A stretch of 64,000 nt of DNA, from contig NC_088790.1 in assembly GCF_949628265.1 (NCBI RefSeq), forward strand, positions 19,782,545 to 19,846,544, written 5' to 3'. The DNA comes from Cloeon dipterum. Lineage: Eukaryota; Arthropoda; Insecta; Ephemeroptera; Baetidae. Below, piece after piece: positions 38,620-51,765 of the stretch; within the stretch, counting starts at the first letter, position 1; every line of letters starts with the position of its first letter. The position numbers and the translations under genes were made by a program. The notes under the pieces are model-generated. The model saw only the letters and a program-made list of their open reading frames with translations. It ran no database searches and was not told the origin of the DNA.

Positions 38620-41600
38620 AAAAAGAGACTGATCCTCCCGGGCCGCGCGGAGAAATTTCTGGGAAAAGGACAGAGAGACATAGCGTGAAAGGAGCCGGGT
38701 TCGAGCTCCTTTTCGCTTCACTTGGACGGCACCCGCAGCAAGCATGCATACTTTCAAGGCCGTGCTTACCGAGCGCAATGCACCGCCCTAAAACCATTTG
38801 CGAGAGAACGAGTAAAAATCGAGAAATAAAAAGCCGACAAAGTGCGCGCAATAACTCCAATAAAACATGAGGAATGCAGCTGCGTCTCGCCGCTCTGCTT
38901 CAACGAATTCTTACCTTTTGGAAATTTACAAATAATTTTCTCCTTTGAAAATAAATACACAGCTCATTTCACGCACTCATAAATTTGTTCAGCATTAAAA
39001 ATTGTGAGTTCACGAAACTACATTTTTATTTGAAAAATAAATCATAAAATTGTTCAAGCGTCAGATTTTAAATTTGACTGCTTCTCGTGGATATCTTTCT
39101 CAATTTACAGCTCTTAGCATGACGTGTTCTTGGTTCTGGGTGTTATTATTTATTTGATTTATCAGTCGATCTATATAATGCACCAATAAAATCATTACAC
39201 AAATCGACCCCGCCGTTGATTCTTTTGTTCTACTTTTCACTGATTTCTTTTGTTTTAAATTCTCAAATGATGTTATGGATGAAACAAAAATTCCACGTGT
39301 TAATGGATTAGAAAATGTTAAGTTTTGCTTTCAGTTTATAATTAAAAATTGTAAGTCACGCAACATAAATCAGAACTGAAAAAGCCAGGCTCATTAATCA
39401 TATTAACAAAACCGGTGTCCCAACGTACATGTAATATTTTTATTTGATTTCCATAAAAGCAATATTATATTCAATTCCAAACCACGTTTGCTCGTCTTAA
39501 GTCCAATTTAGGGCAAATTTCAACCGATGTCACATGCCTTTTCATTGGGAAGTGAAATCCAATTGAAAATGATAGAATTAATGTTGCAAATCGTTATAAC
39601 TTTATATTCATATTTTCGCAAGTTAAAATTTTTCATTTGAAAGCCTAGTATTTTCCTGGGTGTAATAAATTTGTTTCCATCAAAATAAAATAAAAAATCA
39701 TTTTTAAAACATTACAGTCTCTAAAGTATGGCCAGATGTTTTCATGTAATTCATAAATTCAATTTTGTCAATATTTTTCCCCACATTATTATGAATTCTT
39801 AGAGCTTATTATTTTTACTACGTTTTTTGAGTCCCTATTTTATTAATCATTATTTCAATATTTTGAATTATACATTGTCATTTTGTCGACTTTGCAGAAG
39901 AAGTAGAAACATTAAAGCATTCGATCAAAATACAAACACTTTCCCAGAACGATTTTTAAAGTAGATTCATTGAAGGCAGGAAAAATGAAAATGATTGACT
40001 TTTAGTATATGTTGAGTTGGCGAACAATTTGACATAGCAAGAGTTCATAAATAACATTGGAGGGCTGAAAATCTTTAAAAGTATAACCAAATTTATCTTT
40101 ACAAATTTTAAACCATCACTTCTTCATGGGAAAATTATGATTTCCTCCGACGAATTTGTCATTGCAGGGAAAACTCCCTGTAACAAAATTGAATAATATT
40201 TGGTCACTCGAGAGACAGTGCTTGCCATTCAAAAAGCACACAAAGTCTACCTACAGTCACTCTTTGAAAAAATGTATATTGCTCTCCCTCGGTAAATTTT
40301 GGCTCTGACTCAATCTTCAAGGACCGCAGTTAAGGATTTTATACAGAGTTTCACATTATTATCTCCCTTTGAGAACGCGACAAAATTCCATGCAATTTGC
40401 GCATCAAAACTTCCGAGAATTCAGCCTCACCATATCAGTGTATGCGTTTCCAAAGGCTTTGAAGAGCGCGTGGCGCAACATTTGCTGCGACAAAGTATAT
40501 TTTCGCCAGTGGCGGCGTTTGCAAGTTCGGCTCTAGGCGTCAGAAGGTGTGCAGTCGGTTTGGAGCGTTGACCCGCATTCGTTTTCTGCATTGTCTCGGG
40601 CTGTCGTCGTTATATTCGCTCGGCTCGTTCATTATTCCCGCACGCTGATTTTCTCGTGATGCCCGACGGCTTTGTTTTCACGCCGCCGACTGGAATTTAT
40701 TTTTTCTCATCCCAGGCAACCGCGCGCACCGCCAGCGCAGCCACAATTAAAACGAAATCACACGGCAAATAATCGGCCTCTTCTCTTGCTCTCTCGTCGA
40801 ATTTCAAATCAGCCGACGTGTGCACTATTGGGAGAGAAAGAGCGCGGAGGGAACTAATTAGGAGTAGGCTTCTAATAGAGAGAAATTTTCGTTTGAAATT
40901 TCATGCACTGTGAAATAGAAAATATCGATTAGAAAATATGAAATTGAAAGAAGAAATTTATATTTTGTTGTTAGCTAGTAGTGTGCATAGCTTTAAATAA
41001 GAGTTTCAGAGGAGCAATAAAATTTAATTCGTTCATTTTCTGACACTTTTTCAATAAAAGGTCCAAAAGATATTCAGCACTCAAGCTCTAGGCGTGTTCC
41101 ACCTCTCCTTTTGTTCCAGCAACTCAATTTGTTCGTTTACGCTCAAGTCGCTCGTTGGCCTCAAATGCAGCGTTAACGTGCCGTGTATGACTCCCGCGGT
41201 TAATTTTCACATCTGCTGCTCTCTCGTGATAGCAGGTTAACCTTAAGCGCACAGAGGTTAAAATCCGCTTTGTTGTTCGATTGAAGGCTGATCAGAAGTT
41301 ATTATTTTATTTAAACTGTGTATCCTCATTTGTGGATTAAAAAAACAAAAGGTATTTTTGCTACAGCGAACGTGCGGTATGGGTGACCTGAAAAAAGGTC
41401 AGCAATTCTGCAGATGTAACAACTGCGCGAAATTAACGGCGAATTTCCATTGCGTTACTCTCGGCGTGTGTACCCTTGGTTGACCTTTCGCTAAGAGCCT
41501 GCGGGAGTCTGACGGAGACAAGACCACCACAAATGAGACACAAAAAGCTTAAATATGCTTTACTTAACCTATACACACGCCCGCATTTTTTGTTATACAT

Positions 41601-44600
41601 TTGATGTGTATTTTATACAGGTCTAGTTGATTTACCAAGAAAAATGTATCCATTATACAAGGTCTCGTTCTGGGGTCAACAGCCCATAGCTACACTTGAA
41701 CCCAAAGCAGCACTTCTTGCTTGTTTGCTGCGGCCTGGAATATTATCAATCAGAACTATCAGAAGCTGCAGGGACGATACGTTCGGCTCAGAGCCAAGAA
41801 AGTAGATTTTTCATTATTATAAAAGTATTTTTTTCCTTTTCCTCTCTATCTCTCATTGAAAGGGATTTTTTGTTTTTGCCTCCGTAAAATATGTAACTAA
41901 AATTATGAAAGATGATGTTATTGAAATTTCAAACATATTTATTGATAAAAATATGAACTGGAAAATTGGGAATTCATAACCAAATTCATCTAATCACCAA
42001 AGTTTGGAGGTTTAAACTGACAAAATTCTGATAAGATTTTAACTATTTTCGCTGCAGCAAATATAATTTTCTCTTAATTAAAACAAACATATCAATATAA
42101 TCCTTTTTTGCATTTTTATTTCGCACGAAGTGTCAGCTAATTTATACAGGTTCAACTTGGTTCATCTTGCTAAAATTCTCTATAGCATTACATGAGAAGT
42201 GCGCAAAGAATTTTTCAGAACAGTCTAATTATGAGCTGAATCTTTGTTCCGATGAAAATAAGTGACTACATATTGACAAATAGTCTTTAAACTGACATTT
42301 CATGAGGGAAAGTCTTAAATCAACTTTTTTATTTCAGAAGTCACAGGGTTAAAATTCATTTCTTGGTTGTGTAAAAGCAACTAAAAGTCCAACAATAATA
42401 GACCAAAGCAGAAGTTTGCATACCCCTTAAAAACATGTTATTTCATACCTTAGGGTAATACATACAAGTGTATATTTCATTTTCTTGCTGCCATAAACAA
42501 CAATAGATGTATATTTAAATAGTTCGAACTCCCAATAATACACGGCATGAATACAAAACGTATTTGTTCCCAATCTGAATTTTGCTACAGTTATTTCGGC
42601 TGTCTGAATCTGAAAGTCTCCCTTCTCTCAGATTGCTATCGGTTTTCCAGCTACTTTTCTGCTTGATTGGCGCACCATCAATCTCTACACTCCATTTTCG
42701 CGTTTGCACATATATATAACAATCAGAATAAACGAGTGTGTTTGTGAGTGTGCGTCCCAAATAGCAGACGGCGGATGAAAAAAGATTTGCGTGGCCCCTT
42801 CACATTCGTCTGCGTGCACTTTTTACTGTTAGTCGCGATCTTCTCTGCGTGATCTCGGCGCGGCTTTCATGCCTCTGTGCTCTGATAACAATTACACATC
42901 TTTTTTCTAACGAGGGGACCAGCGGAAAAGTGTTCGCCGCTGCGTCGTGATTCGATTGTTGCCCGAATCGAATCTCAAATAATGAAGCTTCGATCTGATG
43001 TGTCGTCCGAACGAACGCTCCCTTTTTCAGGCTTCACTGCCGTCCATTTTCATGGTAATTCCTGCGTTGGGCCGCAAATTTGCAAACAAAAGGATTTTGT
43101 GTTTCGTGCTGTGCGATCGACGCCACACGCAACGTGCTGCGTGCTTTTCATTCGGACCTAAGCGAGTGTGAATTTTCGACCTCGAATCGGCTCTGCCAAT
43201 TAAAGTTAATGTGTCGCTTTTTAAGCATCAATTATAAAAGACCGATCCTGATTAGTTTTATTGGAAAATAGTTTACAAACGGGTTCGAGGCCAACATAAC
43301 TGATATTAATTATAAACAAGATCACACTTTCAACTGTCTTAAATTTAAAAAAAAAATATTAATTTTAAATAACAATTTATAGTCTGTGAACGAGATGAAG
43401 TCTTTATTTTTAGCTGTTTAATTGCTATTGTTTTTTTTGCCCTGATCCCGCTTCCGTCTCGATTTTTATCAAATAAGGACAATAACAAACCTTGTTTGTT
43501 GATTTTCGGATTAATGCCCCCTCTACGCGTTAATCGAGGTGCGGGCCAAATTTTTTCAACACAGCAGGACTAGAGTGCTGCAAAAGCAGGAAACAACCGA
43601 AAAAGCACCAACATGACCCAAAACGTGCTCTGTGTGTATAGCTGAAAAAGGCATTCAGCAAATTTAAACGGCGGTGTGAATGTGCCGTGAAAGTAGAATA
43701 TTATTTACGTGAGCTACCTATCATATTATGAATTCCGCTCGCTGGCGCTTGTATGATTTATGATGTGAACAAAAATTGGAACTTGTGAGAAAATTCCGTT
43801 ACACGTTCATTTTGCACGAAATAGATATAAAATTTTGAATCCGATTTACTTTGAAATAATGCAAGAAGTTTTAGGGATATTAACCATACAAAACGAAGAA
43901 ATACCAATCAAATCTAAAATGTTTACAAGAAAAAATTGTGTTACATATCTATAAATATCTAAAGACTTGTCTGCAAACAAAAGCGTAACAGTTTCTTATC
44001 TTCAAACTTTTAATAGCTGCTGGCAAGGGAACAGACGGTTCTTTTATTTCGCAGTTGTATACAAATTACAGGTTTTAAAAGCAACAATCTGCTTTGCGTG
44101 TGCTTACAAGATCACAATTATTCTCCGCCCATGTCACTATCTAACTGAAAGCTCCTTTGTTTTATTTTCTCCGGCGGCTGCCGTGTGTGTAATGATGTTT
44201 TAAATAGTTTTACAACGAGAGCAAATGGAAACTTTCTACTTCCTTGATCAACCGTGGCACAACAGTATTGCCCGCAAAAGCATGAGAAATTATTAGGCCC
44301 AGATGGTTTGAAAAATTGCTGCCGCCACTGACAGACATTCTAATTGAGAATAAATTTTAACAAATTATTTCTCTTGAGCGGAGAGTGTGAGAGCAGAGCA
44401 TCACGACTCTTCGCTGTAAATGCACTTAAGTGAAATCTCGAACGAATGTCATTATTTCCTTTTGAGCAGCCGACCATTTCTGTATGTTAAATTATTTTTA
44501 TTTTCCTGATACTTTCAAATGAGTTTTACGACAGAAGGAAATCTATGTTGAGTTTAATGACTCTTGTAACCATTTTAAAATTTGTATCATTTGGTATCAG

Positions 44601-47600
44601 CTATCTGTATAAATCATTATGAAATCTACAATTAGATCTAATTGAAAATTAAAATGCTCCACGTGGAAATAATAATAAAACTGAATTTATGGAGTTTATT
44701 TCTCCACCGCGTATTATAGTGTTACGCAAGCACACTTATTGCATTCACGTCTTTGTGCAGTAAACAACTTTCAAGAAATGAACATGCAAAGTAAATTCAC
44801 GACTTGTCTCAGAGAAAAATTTATTGCAGCCTTGAATATGAATAATATTGGCCATTACGATTCGCACACCGTAGTCCGTAAACGGAAAAGGTTAAATAAA
44901 TTGATCGTAAAAAGCAGAAAATACAAGAGAAAAGATATGGTGCTCCACTGACATATTCATTTTGCAAGTGGAGTGAGACCCATTTAGCCAGAGCATTCCT
45001 CCAGCACTAAATGGGATATTCCAACTCCACGTAGGCGGTCCAGTTATGAAAATTTATTTCGCCGCTACTCTCTTTCTCTCCGATTTGTACAAGGAGAGAC
45101 GGAATTGCGGCGGAAGACCACTTTGTTTCTCCCATTCAATAACGAAGAAGCGAAGCGCAGCTCCATGACGAAAAATACCGAAAAGAAAGGACTGCTTTTA
45201 ATGAGTCGGAACTACATTACTCGTCCCAAATACCGAGCCAACCGCCGTTGAATATCCAAATTGGCTACCTGTTCTGTTCCTCCCAGGCGACGAGAGAAAA
45301 AGTTGTTTACAGAAACACCAAACGCGGCAACGAGTGCGGAACACCTCGTCTGCTAATTAATTTCGCCCAAGTGATGATTTATATAAATAAAGTAAGCAAG
45401 CGGCTTTCTTCTCGCTCCAATAGGCCCATTAAACGAGCTGACACCTAATTACTTAATGGCTGCAAATAAGATTTTACGACCGTGCTTTTGATAGCAATAA
45501 AAGTTGTCGGTCGAGGATAAAATTGAAAGCAGCAAAGATTAATTTAATTGAACTCCTATAAGCAGCAAAACCGCACAAATAAAAAGGAAAAGTAGGATTT
45601 GCACTTGGCATAAAAAGACTTTCCTCGTGCGAAGAAGTGAAAAAACGATAATGTTGCTGGCACTGAAACCAAGTAAGCTATTTGCATTCAATGGCTTTTT
45701 GGCCGTTTTGCAATCGCGCGCACCTAAAGCGATAATGCTGAATAGAAATATGCGGACAAAACAATGGCGACGAAAGTGCAAGGACGACGATTCTGTTGTG
45801 AGTTGTGACTTGTCAACACGAATATCGTGACGAGAAAAGTGAATGCTTAAACTTATAATTAAAATAAAAGTTATTGTACGCGCGGCGACTAGAGAGTGCA
45901 AAAAGTTTATCAGCTTTCTTTTGACAACACAATAATTAGCTGTTTAATTCCCAAGACGATTAATTAGAACTGAATGATTTTGTTTAAATGCGTTTTAATA
46001 ACAATCGATCGCAAATTCACACAATCCTGGGAGTGAAATTCGTTGAAAACTCTCCTCATTATAAATTTCTGGTTTAATTTCTCCTTAATGCAAGAAGAAT
46101 TTACCTGGCAGAGTGATTAATTCGGTCATCAGGCACACACTGGTCCCTATAATCAGATTTATTCTAAACGAGTTTTTCAAGAAAAGAGAAAAAATGCCAT
46201 GTGCGTCTTGTGACCACCTTTCATATTCTCTTTATCCTCATCCTCTCGAAAGTTGCAGACCTGTTTTTCGCTATATTTAGCATCCGCTAGCATCACGAAA
46301 GGAAGCTGTCTGTTGGCACCGGCAGGGCGCAAATAAACAACTCTGTGACACGTGGAGAAGGCTCTAATGGGCCCAATTTTTGTAACTCAATCTCGCGTGC
46401 ATGTGTCAAAAAATAATGTTGAAGGAGAAATCCGAAAGAAAGGCTAGAAGTTGATCGATTGGCTTTTAACGCTAGGTGGCCTTTGAAAACGTAGAAAGGC
46501 TAATCCCGAGTCGAAAAGTGAAAAATGGAAAGGTGGATCAAATTGCTCAATTTTGTCAACACGTGGAACGTGGAAAACAGACCAAAGCTGTTGTTGGCGG
46601 TATAGTCTGCATTTTTTAGCAGTTGATTGAAAGGTTGAACTTTTTCACCGCTGTGAAATTATCTCAGATAAAATTATTATAATTTTTCAATAATGCAAAT
46701 TTGGAGTATTTTTATAATAGCAAAACATTTTCCTCGTTCTCTAACTGATTTTTAACAATTATTTTAAGTCCAAAAATGGTTTCAAATTTTGCACATGTTA
46801 TCATCTTCATAACTTAAATTTACTTGAGACTGCAAGGTTAAAAACAATTTTAAAATACCTTTTAAACTAATCTTATTGTTAAAGCTTTCTGACTTTGAAA
46901 TTTTATCAGTATATAAACTCATTGTCCTTGGAAACCTTTTTACTGCCTCCTCAATTAAAAATTTGACGTGATGTAGGTTTTATCAGCTCTTTCTGTAGAA
47001 AATTAACCTCTTGTACCGACGATTTTGTGTATTTACAATAGGTAATTACTTTTAACGCCGCATAGCTTCAAATTCCAAGTTTCCGCGCTTATCAACCAAG
47101 AGTGCTTTCATTTTTTATTTAATTTTTTCGTTTTTTTAAAGAATCCGCACCATTATTTAAGTTTTATCTTGTACTGTCAGCAGATAAGATTGAACAAAGG
47201 CCGCGTACTTTCTTAACATTACCGATATATTCGCAAAAAATATTTGATTTTAATAGCACTGGCGACGTACTTTGCAGACGCTGTATAAATAAACGCTCGA
47301 CAGGCTCGTTCATCATCGAGCAAATTTATTTCTCAGTGCACCGCGTCGTGTCGTCGTGCGATTATTATGTGTACCGGATCAGAGTTGATTTTCAAGTTTG
47401 TGCCACGAAGAATGCAGCCGGCTAGTCGGTCGGTCGATCGGCCGGTCGGTCGCATGGTCCCCTCGTTAACTGCAAAGACGTCGAGAAACTGCATCCCGAC
47501 ATGCTGTTGCTCGCTCCTCATGTCATTATCCAATAAGACGTGAAATTTCCCTTGAAGGGACATTATCCTCTCCGCGCGATAATGAACGAATTGGCCGCTT

Positions 47601-48708
47601 TTTAGAAAATATACATACACTCGACATGCGTGCCTTAACTAAGCGTTCTGCTCCGATTTCAACCGCAATGTATGCTTATTATACATATATCCACATAATA
47701 ATTTCATGAAAATACTGTATATTTATACTGAGTACATGACTAATTTCGAATCGAGTTTGGCCAAAAAATTGTTGCATTTGGTAATATTTACTTTTACAGT
47801 GCATGCGACGATAAAACGTGCTCGAATTAATTTAAAATTTTTTCCTCAGAAGACAATTTGCTTCCCAATGGGAAATATGAATTTTCAACGTGCTTTTATT
47901 TACTCTTGTTATTTCATAAAATTAAGAGAAAAGGTCACTCAAAATATTTTAATTCTTCGCGATCATGCTTTGATATCTTAATATATTTACTCAATAATTT
48001 TGTTAAAACAAAAACAATTTTATGATAAACATTATGTTATTTTTACGGATATTTAAAATAGATTAAAATGTGTTTAAAGGAGAGCAAACATTGTTCAACA
48101 GAAACCCCCTTCGTAAAATAGAACTCTAAATGTCCGAGTAAAATCAAAACAAAAACAATGTAATTTATATAATGAAGTTGTTCCGTCTGAAAAATTAAAT
48201 TTCAGTTGATGGTGATCACTTTCTTACCAAATTTGGTTTGTTGTTTGCAGCCGAAGTCGTATGCGACTCATCGATTTTAGAAAATAAAGAGGTGACCAAG
48301 AGCTACTGGGAAGAGCGCATGATGAGCCTGTCACCGGAGGAGGTTTTCGCTGGACGACCTGATGATGAGCCTGTCGTGGCCGCGGACACCGAGTCGCGGA
48401 TCGCTCTCGAGCTGCGCGAAATGCGCGAGCGTGAGGAGGAGCTGAAGCAGCTGCGCCATCGGATCAGCTCCGGACAGCTGCTGGACAGCATGGCCACCGA
48501 CGAGGGCAATTGCTCCGAGTACAGCAGCGAGGAGAACAAGGACCTTGGCAGCAGGTACAAAAATCTGCAGAGTGAAAAATAGCCCTCGAAGGAATTCTCA
48601 ACACTTTTTTCAATAGATTATAGTATATTATTCATAAACTTCGTTTAAAACTTTTGATGTCATGAGATCTGTATTAAAAACACCAAAGTTGTACAGCAGA
48701 CAAAAACA

Positions 48709-48801
<93 letters not shown>

Positions 48802-51445
48802 TGTGTGTAAGGAAATCAAAGTTCATTGCTCGCTTTCACTTTGGCGGCTTGACACAGTGTCAATGTGAGAAACATGAATTATCTATTCAAAACATCGTAG
48901 TTTAAAAATTAAAAATGATTTAATTTTTTAAAAATAATATTGTTAATTATAATCATGAATAATAATGAATTTCAATAATAAAACGGCTGTTGAAAGTTAT
49001 CGTAAAAATATTTTCAGCCGCGTTATGAGCCCGGAAGTGCCTCTTCAACGACACTTCAGCCACCATAGAACGCAGTCGATGGATTCAATGAGCTCAGGAC
49101 ACAGCTCTGGGTCAGGTGGGCATCAGGAAGTTTCGATTTCCGGCCCAATGTTCTCCGTCAGACGACGCATCACAGTCAAGCCCTTGGACGAGCCCGAGGA
49201 CGACGAATCAACTTACTTAAAGTATATTTAAAAGATTTCAATTAAATCAAGGTGGGTGATATATTTAATTTTTTGGAATAGGAGTCGGCTGAGCGAGACG
49301 CCGATCGAGCGCGAAATCCGTGTGTCCGCCGAACGCGAGCAGGAGCTGAGGCGGGAAAAGGGCGTCGAGGCGGCGCCGATCACCCCGCCGAAATCAATCC
49401 CGGCGATCCTCACGGACTCAAAGCCTGTGTCGTTGCCGACGGTGGTCAACGACTCGCGGGACGTGCAACACCGCATCGCCACCAGCCGCATCCAGCAAGA
49501 GATCAAGGAGGCGACGCAGCGCGAAAAAGAGCTCATCGCGGACGGCAAAATCGTCACTCTGTCAGAGGACACCGTCGACTCCAAGGTTTGTGTTTGATCT
49601 GAATAAATTCATAGATATAGAGTGCTGCTGCAAGGGAAAAGAAATGAAAACTTGAAAATCGTCCCACAAATTATTTTGAAAATTCTAATAAAAAATGGTT
49701 GTTAGGTTTTCGAATAAAAAAAATTATAAAAATTAGGGTTCATCGAATAGCCTTTGGAAAATAATTGAAAAATATACAAGTGAAATACACTTAATCTCGT
49801 ATTTTCGTGTCCGAGCCTTGCAATATATTTTTGTCCAGTTTTACAAATAAACATGGGAATTCCAAGTATTTTCAATCAATTTTAATATAATGCGTATCTT
49901 ATTTTTTCCAATAACAATAAATGGAAAAATTTCAAATTTAATTTTTTACTAAGGAGATTTTTTTACTTTTAGGTGACGCGTTTCACTGAGCTGGCGGAAT
50001 TCGCCATGGCTGAGAAGCAGAAATCGGCTTCCAACAAGCCGACAGCAGAAATCAAACGGCCAGTAGTGCGGCCAGCGGCCGTGGCGACCCCACCGACGCC
50101 AGTGCGCGTCACTCCGCCCTTCAACAAAGCGCGCTCCTTCGACGGCAGCGGCCAGAAGGGGCTCATGCAACGATTCCTCGCCTCCAAGGGCAAACTGGTT
50201 TTTGGAAACTCGACAACCGTTGCTGCATTTACTCCTGAATCGCCCGTATATACACTACCACAGCGCAGAGAGCCGGCCTTCCAAGTGAGTCTTGTTGTTT
50301 TGTTGGACAAGAATTAAGTCTTGTTGGTCCGCTCCTTTTTGAAGCGAACAATAATTTTTTGCAGGGTAAAAACTTAGATTTATCGATAGCAAAAAATATT
50401 TCTTAAGACAGTCTTAAGACAGGGCAAACTGGTGAAGTTTAGTAATTCATAGCAACGCCTAATTTGTCATGGTGGCTATGATAGAAATAAAAATGCCAAC
50501 TGGTAAAAGCTGCCAGTTTGCAGAACCTCCATGTGGGCCGTCCAAAAATATTTTCAGCCTTTTTACAAATATATTTCACCTCCTGTCGTGTTACCAAACA
50601 ATATTTAGCTGTTAAAACATACGCATTTATGATGTTAACTGTAACGAAATGGAATAAAACTTTTGCTAAAAAATATGTTTGAATTTCACCCTTTTTCAGT
50701 TGGAGCCAGAAATGAAAGAAGCCAGAGCGCCTCCGACCACTCCGGTGAGGAAAGGATTCATGTCCGCGGAAGACAAAATTAATTCCGAGCTGACCGAGAT
50801 GAGGAAGAGAGAGGACGAATTAAAGTAAGTGTGTGCGGATTCATTTCTTGCAAAATCGTGCTTTTACTGCGCATTGGTTCCGCTCGACCACGCGGTTTAT
50901 GTCCTAAGCGACACTCGATCAGGCCATTAAGTGGCACGAAATCGATCCATACGGCGAGCCAACTAACTAACTCAGTAAGAGAGTAATGAACAGCGAAACG
51001 AGCGCAATAACGGCTTGGCTTGACATGCGATAATCGGCCTTGTTACCCGAGCGGAGATGTCACTCGAGATGTTTTGCTGTGCGCAGGTTGCAGAGAGCCC
51101 ACACGTTGGCACTGTCGCAGCCGAATTTGCTGGATATAATGGACAACGAGCCTGAGGAGACTGAGCGTGAGGAGGAGCCTAAGTGGGACGTGGCAACCCT
51201 GAGCAAGGCCCTGTCCAACCCAAATCTTCTAGATTCTAGTTCCTATCCAGATTCATCAAACAGGGTGAGTTTTATGCGTACTTTTTAATTAAAAAATAAA
51301 ATTGTAGTCGCTTCCACTTGTCTAATTTACTTATTTGAATCAATCTATTAATGTTTTGTACTTGCAGAAGACCACTGTGAGGAAGAGGAGTGCGCTGATC
51401 GACCAGTGGGAGAGCATGATTCAAAAGAACAGCCAGCAAATGTGA
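33341..51445 (+). CDS. AKAP2/MISP-like protein (PALM2-AKAP2 C-terminal family)
   Basis: Exons 33341-33350, 48251-48554, 49018-49221, 49282-49585, 49973-50284, 50700-50824, 51087-51264 and 51368-51445 join in one frame of 504 codons plus TGA. The 10-nt first coding exon (MQA + 1 nt) is inferred from its donor GTGAGT and phase match; the seven later exons are firm. Charged helices of the form [19 protein letters not shown] recur. The first is [14 protein letters not shown], and [20 protein letters not shown] and [15 protein letters not shown] match the C-terminal region of vertebrate AKAP2 and MISP. The end, [15 protein letters not shown], matches the WES motif at the AKAP2 C-terminus. Two LSxPNLLD motifs lie between. 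Family members bind actin or anchor protein kinase A, so a cytoskeletal scaffold is likely. I see no proven kinase-anchoring helix. Confidence 0.8.
38024..38107. repeat. 11-bp perfect inverted repeat
   Basis: TGCTAGAGGGG at 38024-38034 and CCCCTCTAGCA at 38097-38107 enclose 62 bp. They could form a hairpin or be termini of a tiny mobile-element remnant. Confidence 0.5.
38171..38294. repeat. 124-bp segment with 10-bp terminal inverted repeats
   Basis: CGTCAGGGTA at 38171-38180 and TACCCTGACG at 38285-38294 are perfect inverted copies bounding 104 bp. No clear target-site duplication is seen. It may be a MITE remnant. Confidence 0.4.
38551..38617. repeat. (GA)n microsatellite
   Basis: About 33 uninterrupted GA units. 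It generates long but meaningless open frames on both strands. It may be length-polymorphic, and GA tracts can recruit GAGA-type factors. Confidence 0.95.
47284..47340 (+). promoter_or_regulatory. Candidate core promoter inside the long intron
   Basis: TATAAATA at 47284-47291 is followed by a GC-richer stretch with CATCATCG about 30 bp on and TCAGTG at about 47333. A GGTCGGTC-rich leader follows. It could drive a shorter transcript of the AKAP2-like gene, whose main exons begin 0.9 kb downstream. The evidence is motif-based only. Confidence 0.3.
48709..48798. repeat. (TA)n microsatellite
   Basis: About 90 bp of TA units interrupted by three TG units, in the intron between the first two main exons of the AKAP2-like gene. 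Confidence 0.95.
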
Positions 51446-51511
51446 ATAAATTATGGAATTGTAGAATTTTTACGTCTATATTGTTTCGCCAAGTCTCTCG
51501 CACGCGAGATA

Positions 51512-51517
51512 TTTATT
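51512..51517 (-). terminator. Possible polyadenylation signal of the receptor gene
   Basis: On the minus strand this reads AATAAA, about 250 bp after the receptor stop codon and inside the 3'UTR of the AKAP2-like gene. If it is used, the two convergent transcripts overlap. Confidence 0.35.
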
Positions 51518-51574
51518 TTTGTTTAATCGTAAAAGCAGCGAGTACTTTCTAACTGTATATTACATACTGTATGC

Positions 51575-51580
51575 AATAAA
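51575..51580 (+). terminator. Polyadenylation signal of the AKAP2-like gene
   Basis: AATAAA 130 bp after the stop codon, followed about 20 bp later by an A-run (51598 on) that would be near the cleavage site. Confidence 0.65.
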
Positions 51581-51765
51581 ATTTCTTCTTGTAATGTAAA
51601 AAAAAAACAGCCTGTAGTTTTATGTTCAACATACTCTATAATTTAATTAGGCACATAAAACAACGTAAAATTGAGACTCACTTGATAAGCGTCGACATTA
51701 AATGCACGTTTCTCTTACAACAAAGATCCTTGAGTACGTTCATCTGATTTCTATTAAAAGCCAGA

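Larger units (their letters stand above)
33351..48250 (+). other. 14.9-kb first intron of the AKAP2-like gene
   Basis: AT-rich with several GC-richer islands (about 36.5-36.8, 37.65-38.1, 40.4-40.85, 42.7-43.1, 45.0-45.4 and 47.3-47.6 kb) that may be enhancers or alternative first exons. Microsatellite and inverted repeats within it are listed separately. I found no exon with a matching frame and phase. Confidence 0.5.

Noticed and set aside
38690-38710. tRNA-like GGGTTCGA box
   Set aside because: There is no matching A box or cloverleaf around it. No tRNA or rRNA was found anywhere in the window.
38346-38870. Several long frames with Ser-Leu or Arg-Glu repeats on both strands
   Set aside because: They are translations of the (GA)n microsatellite, not genes.
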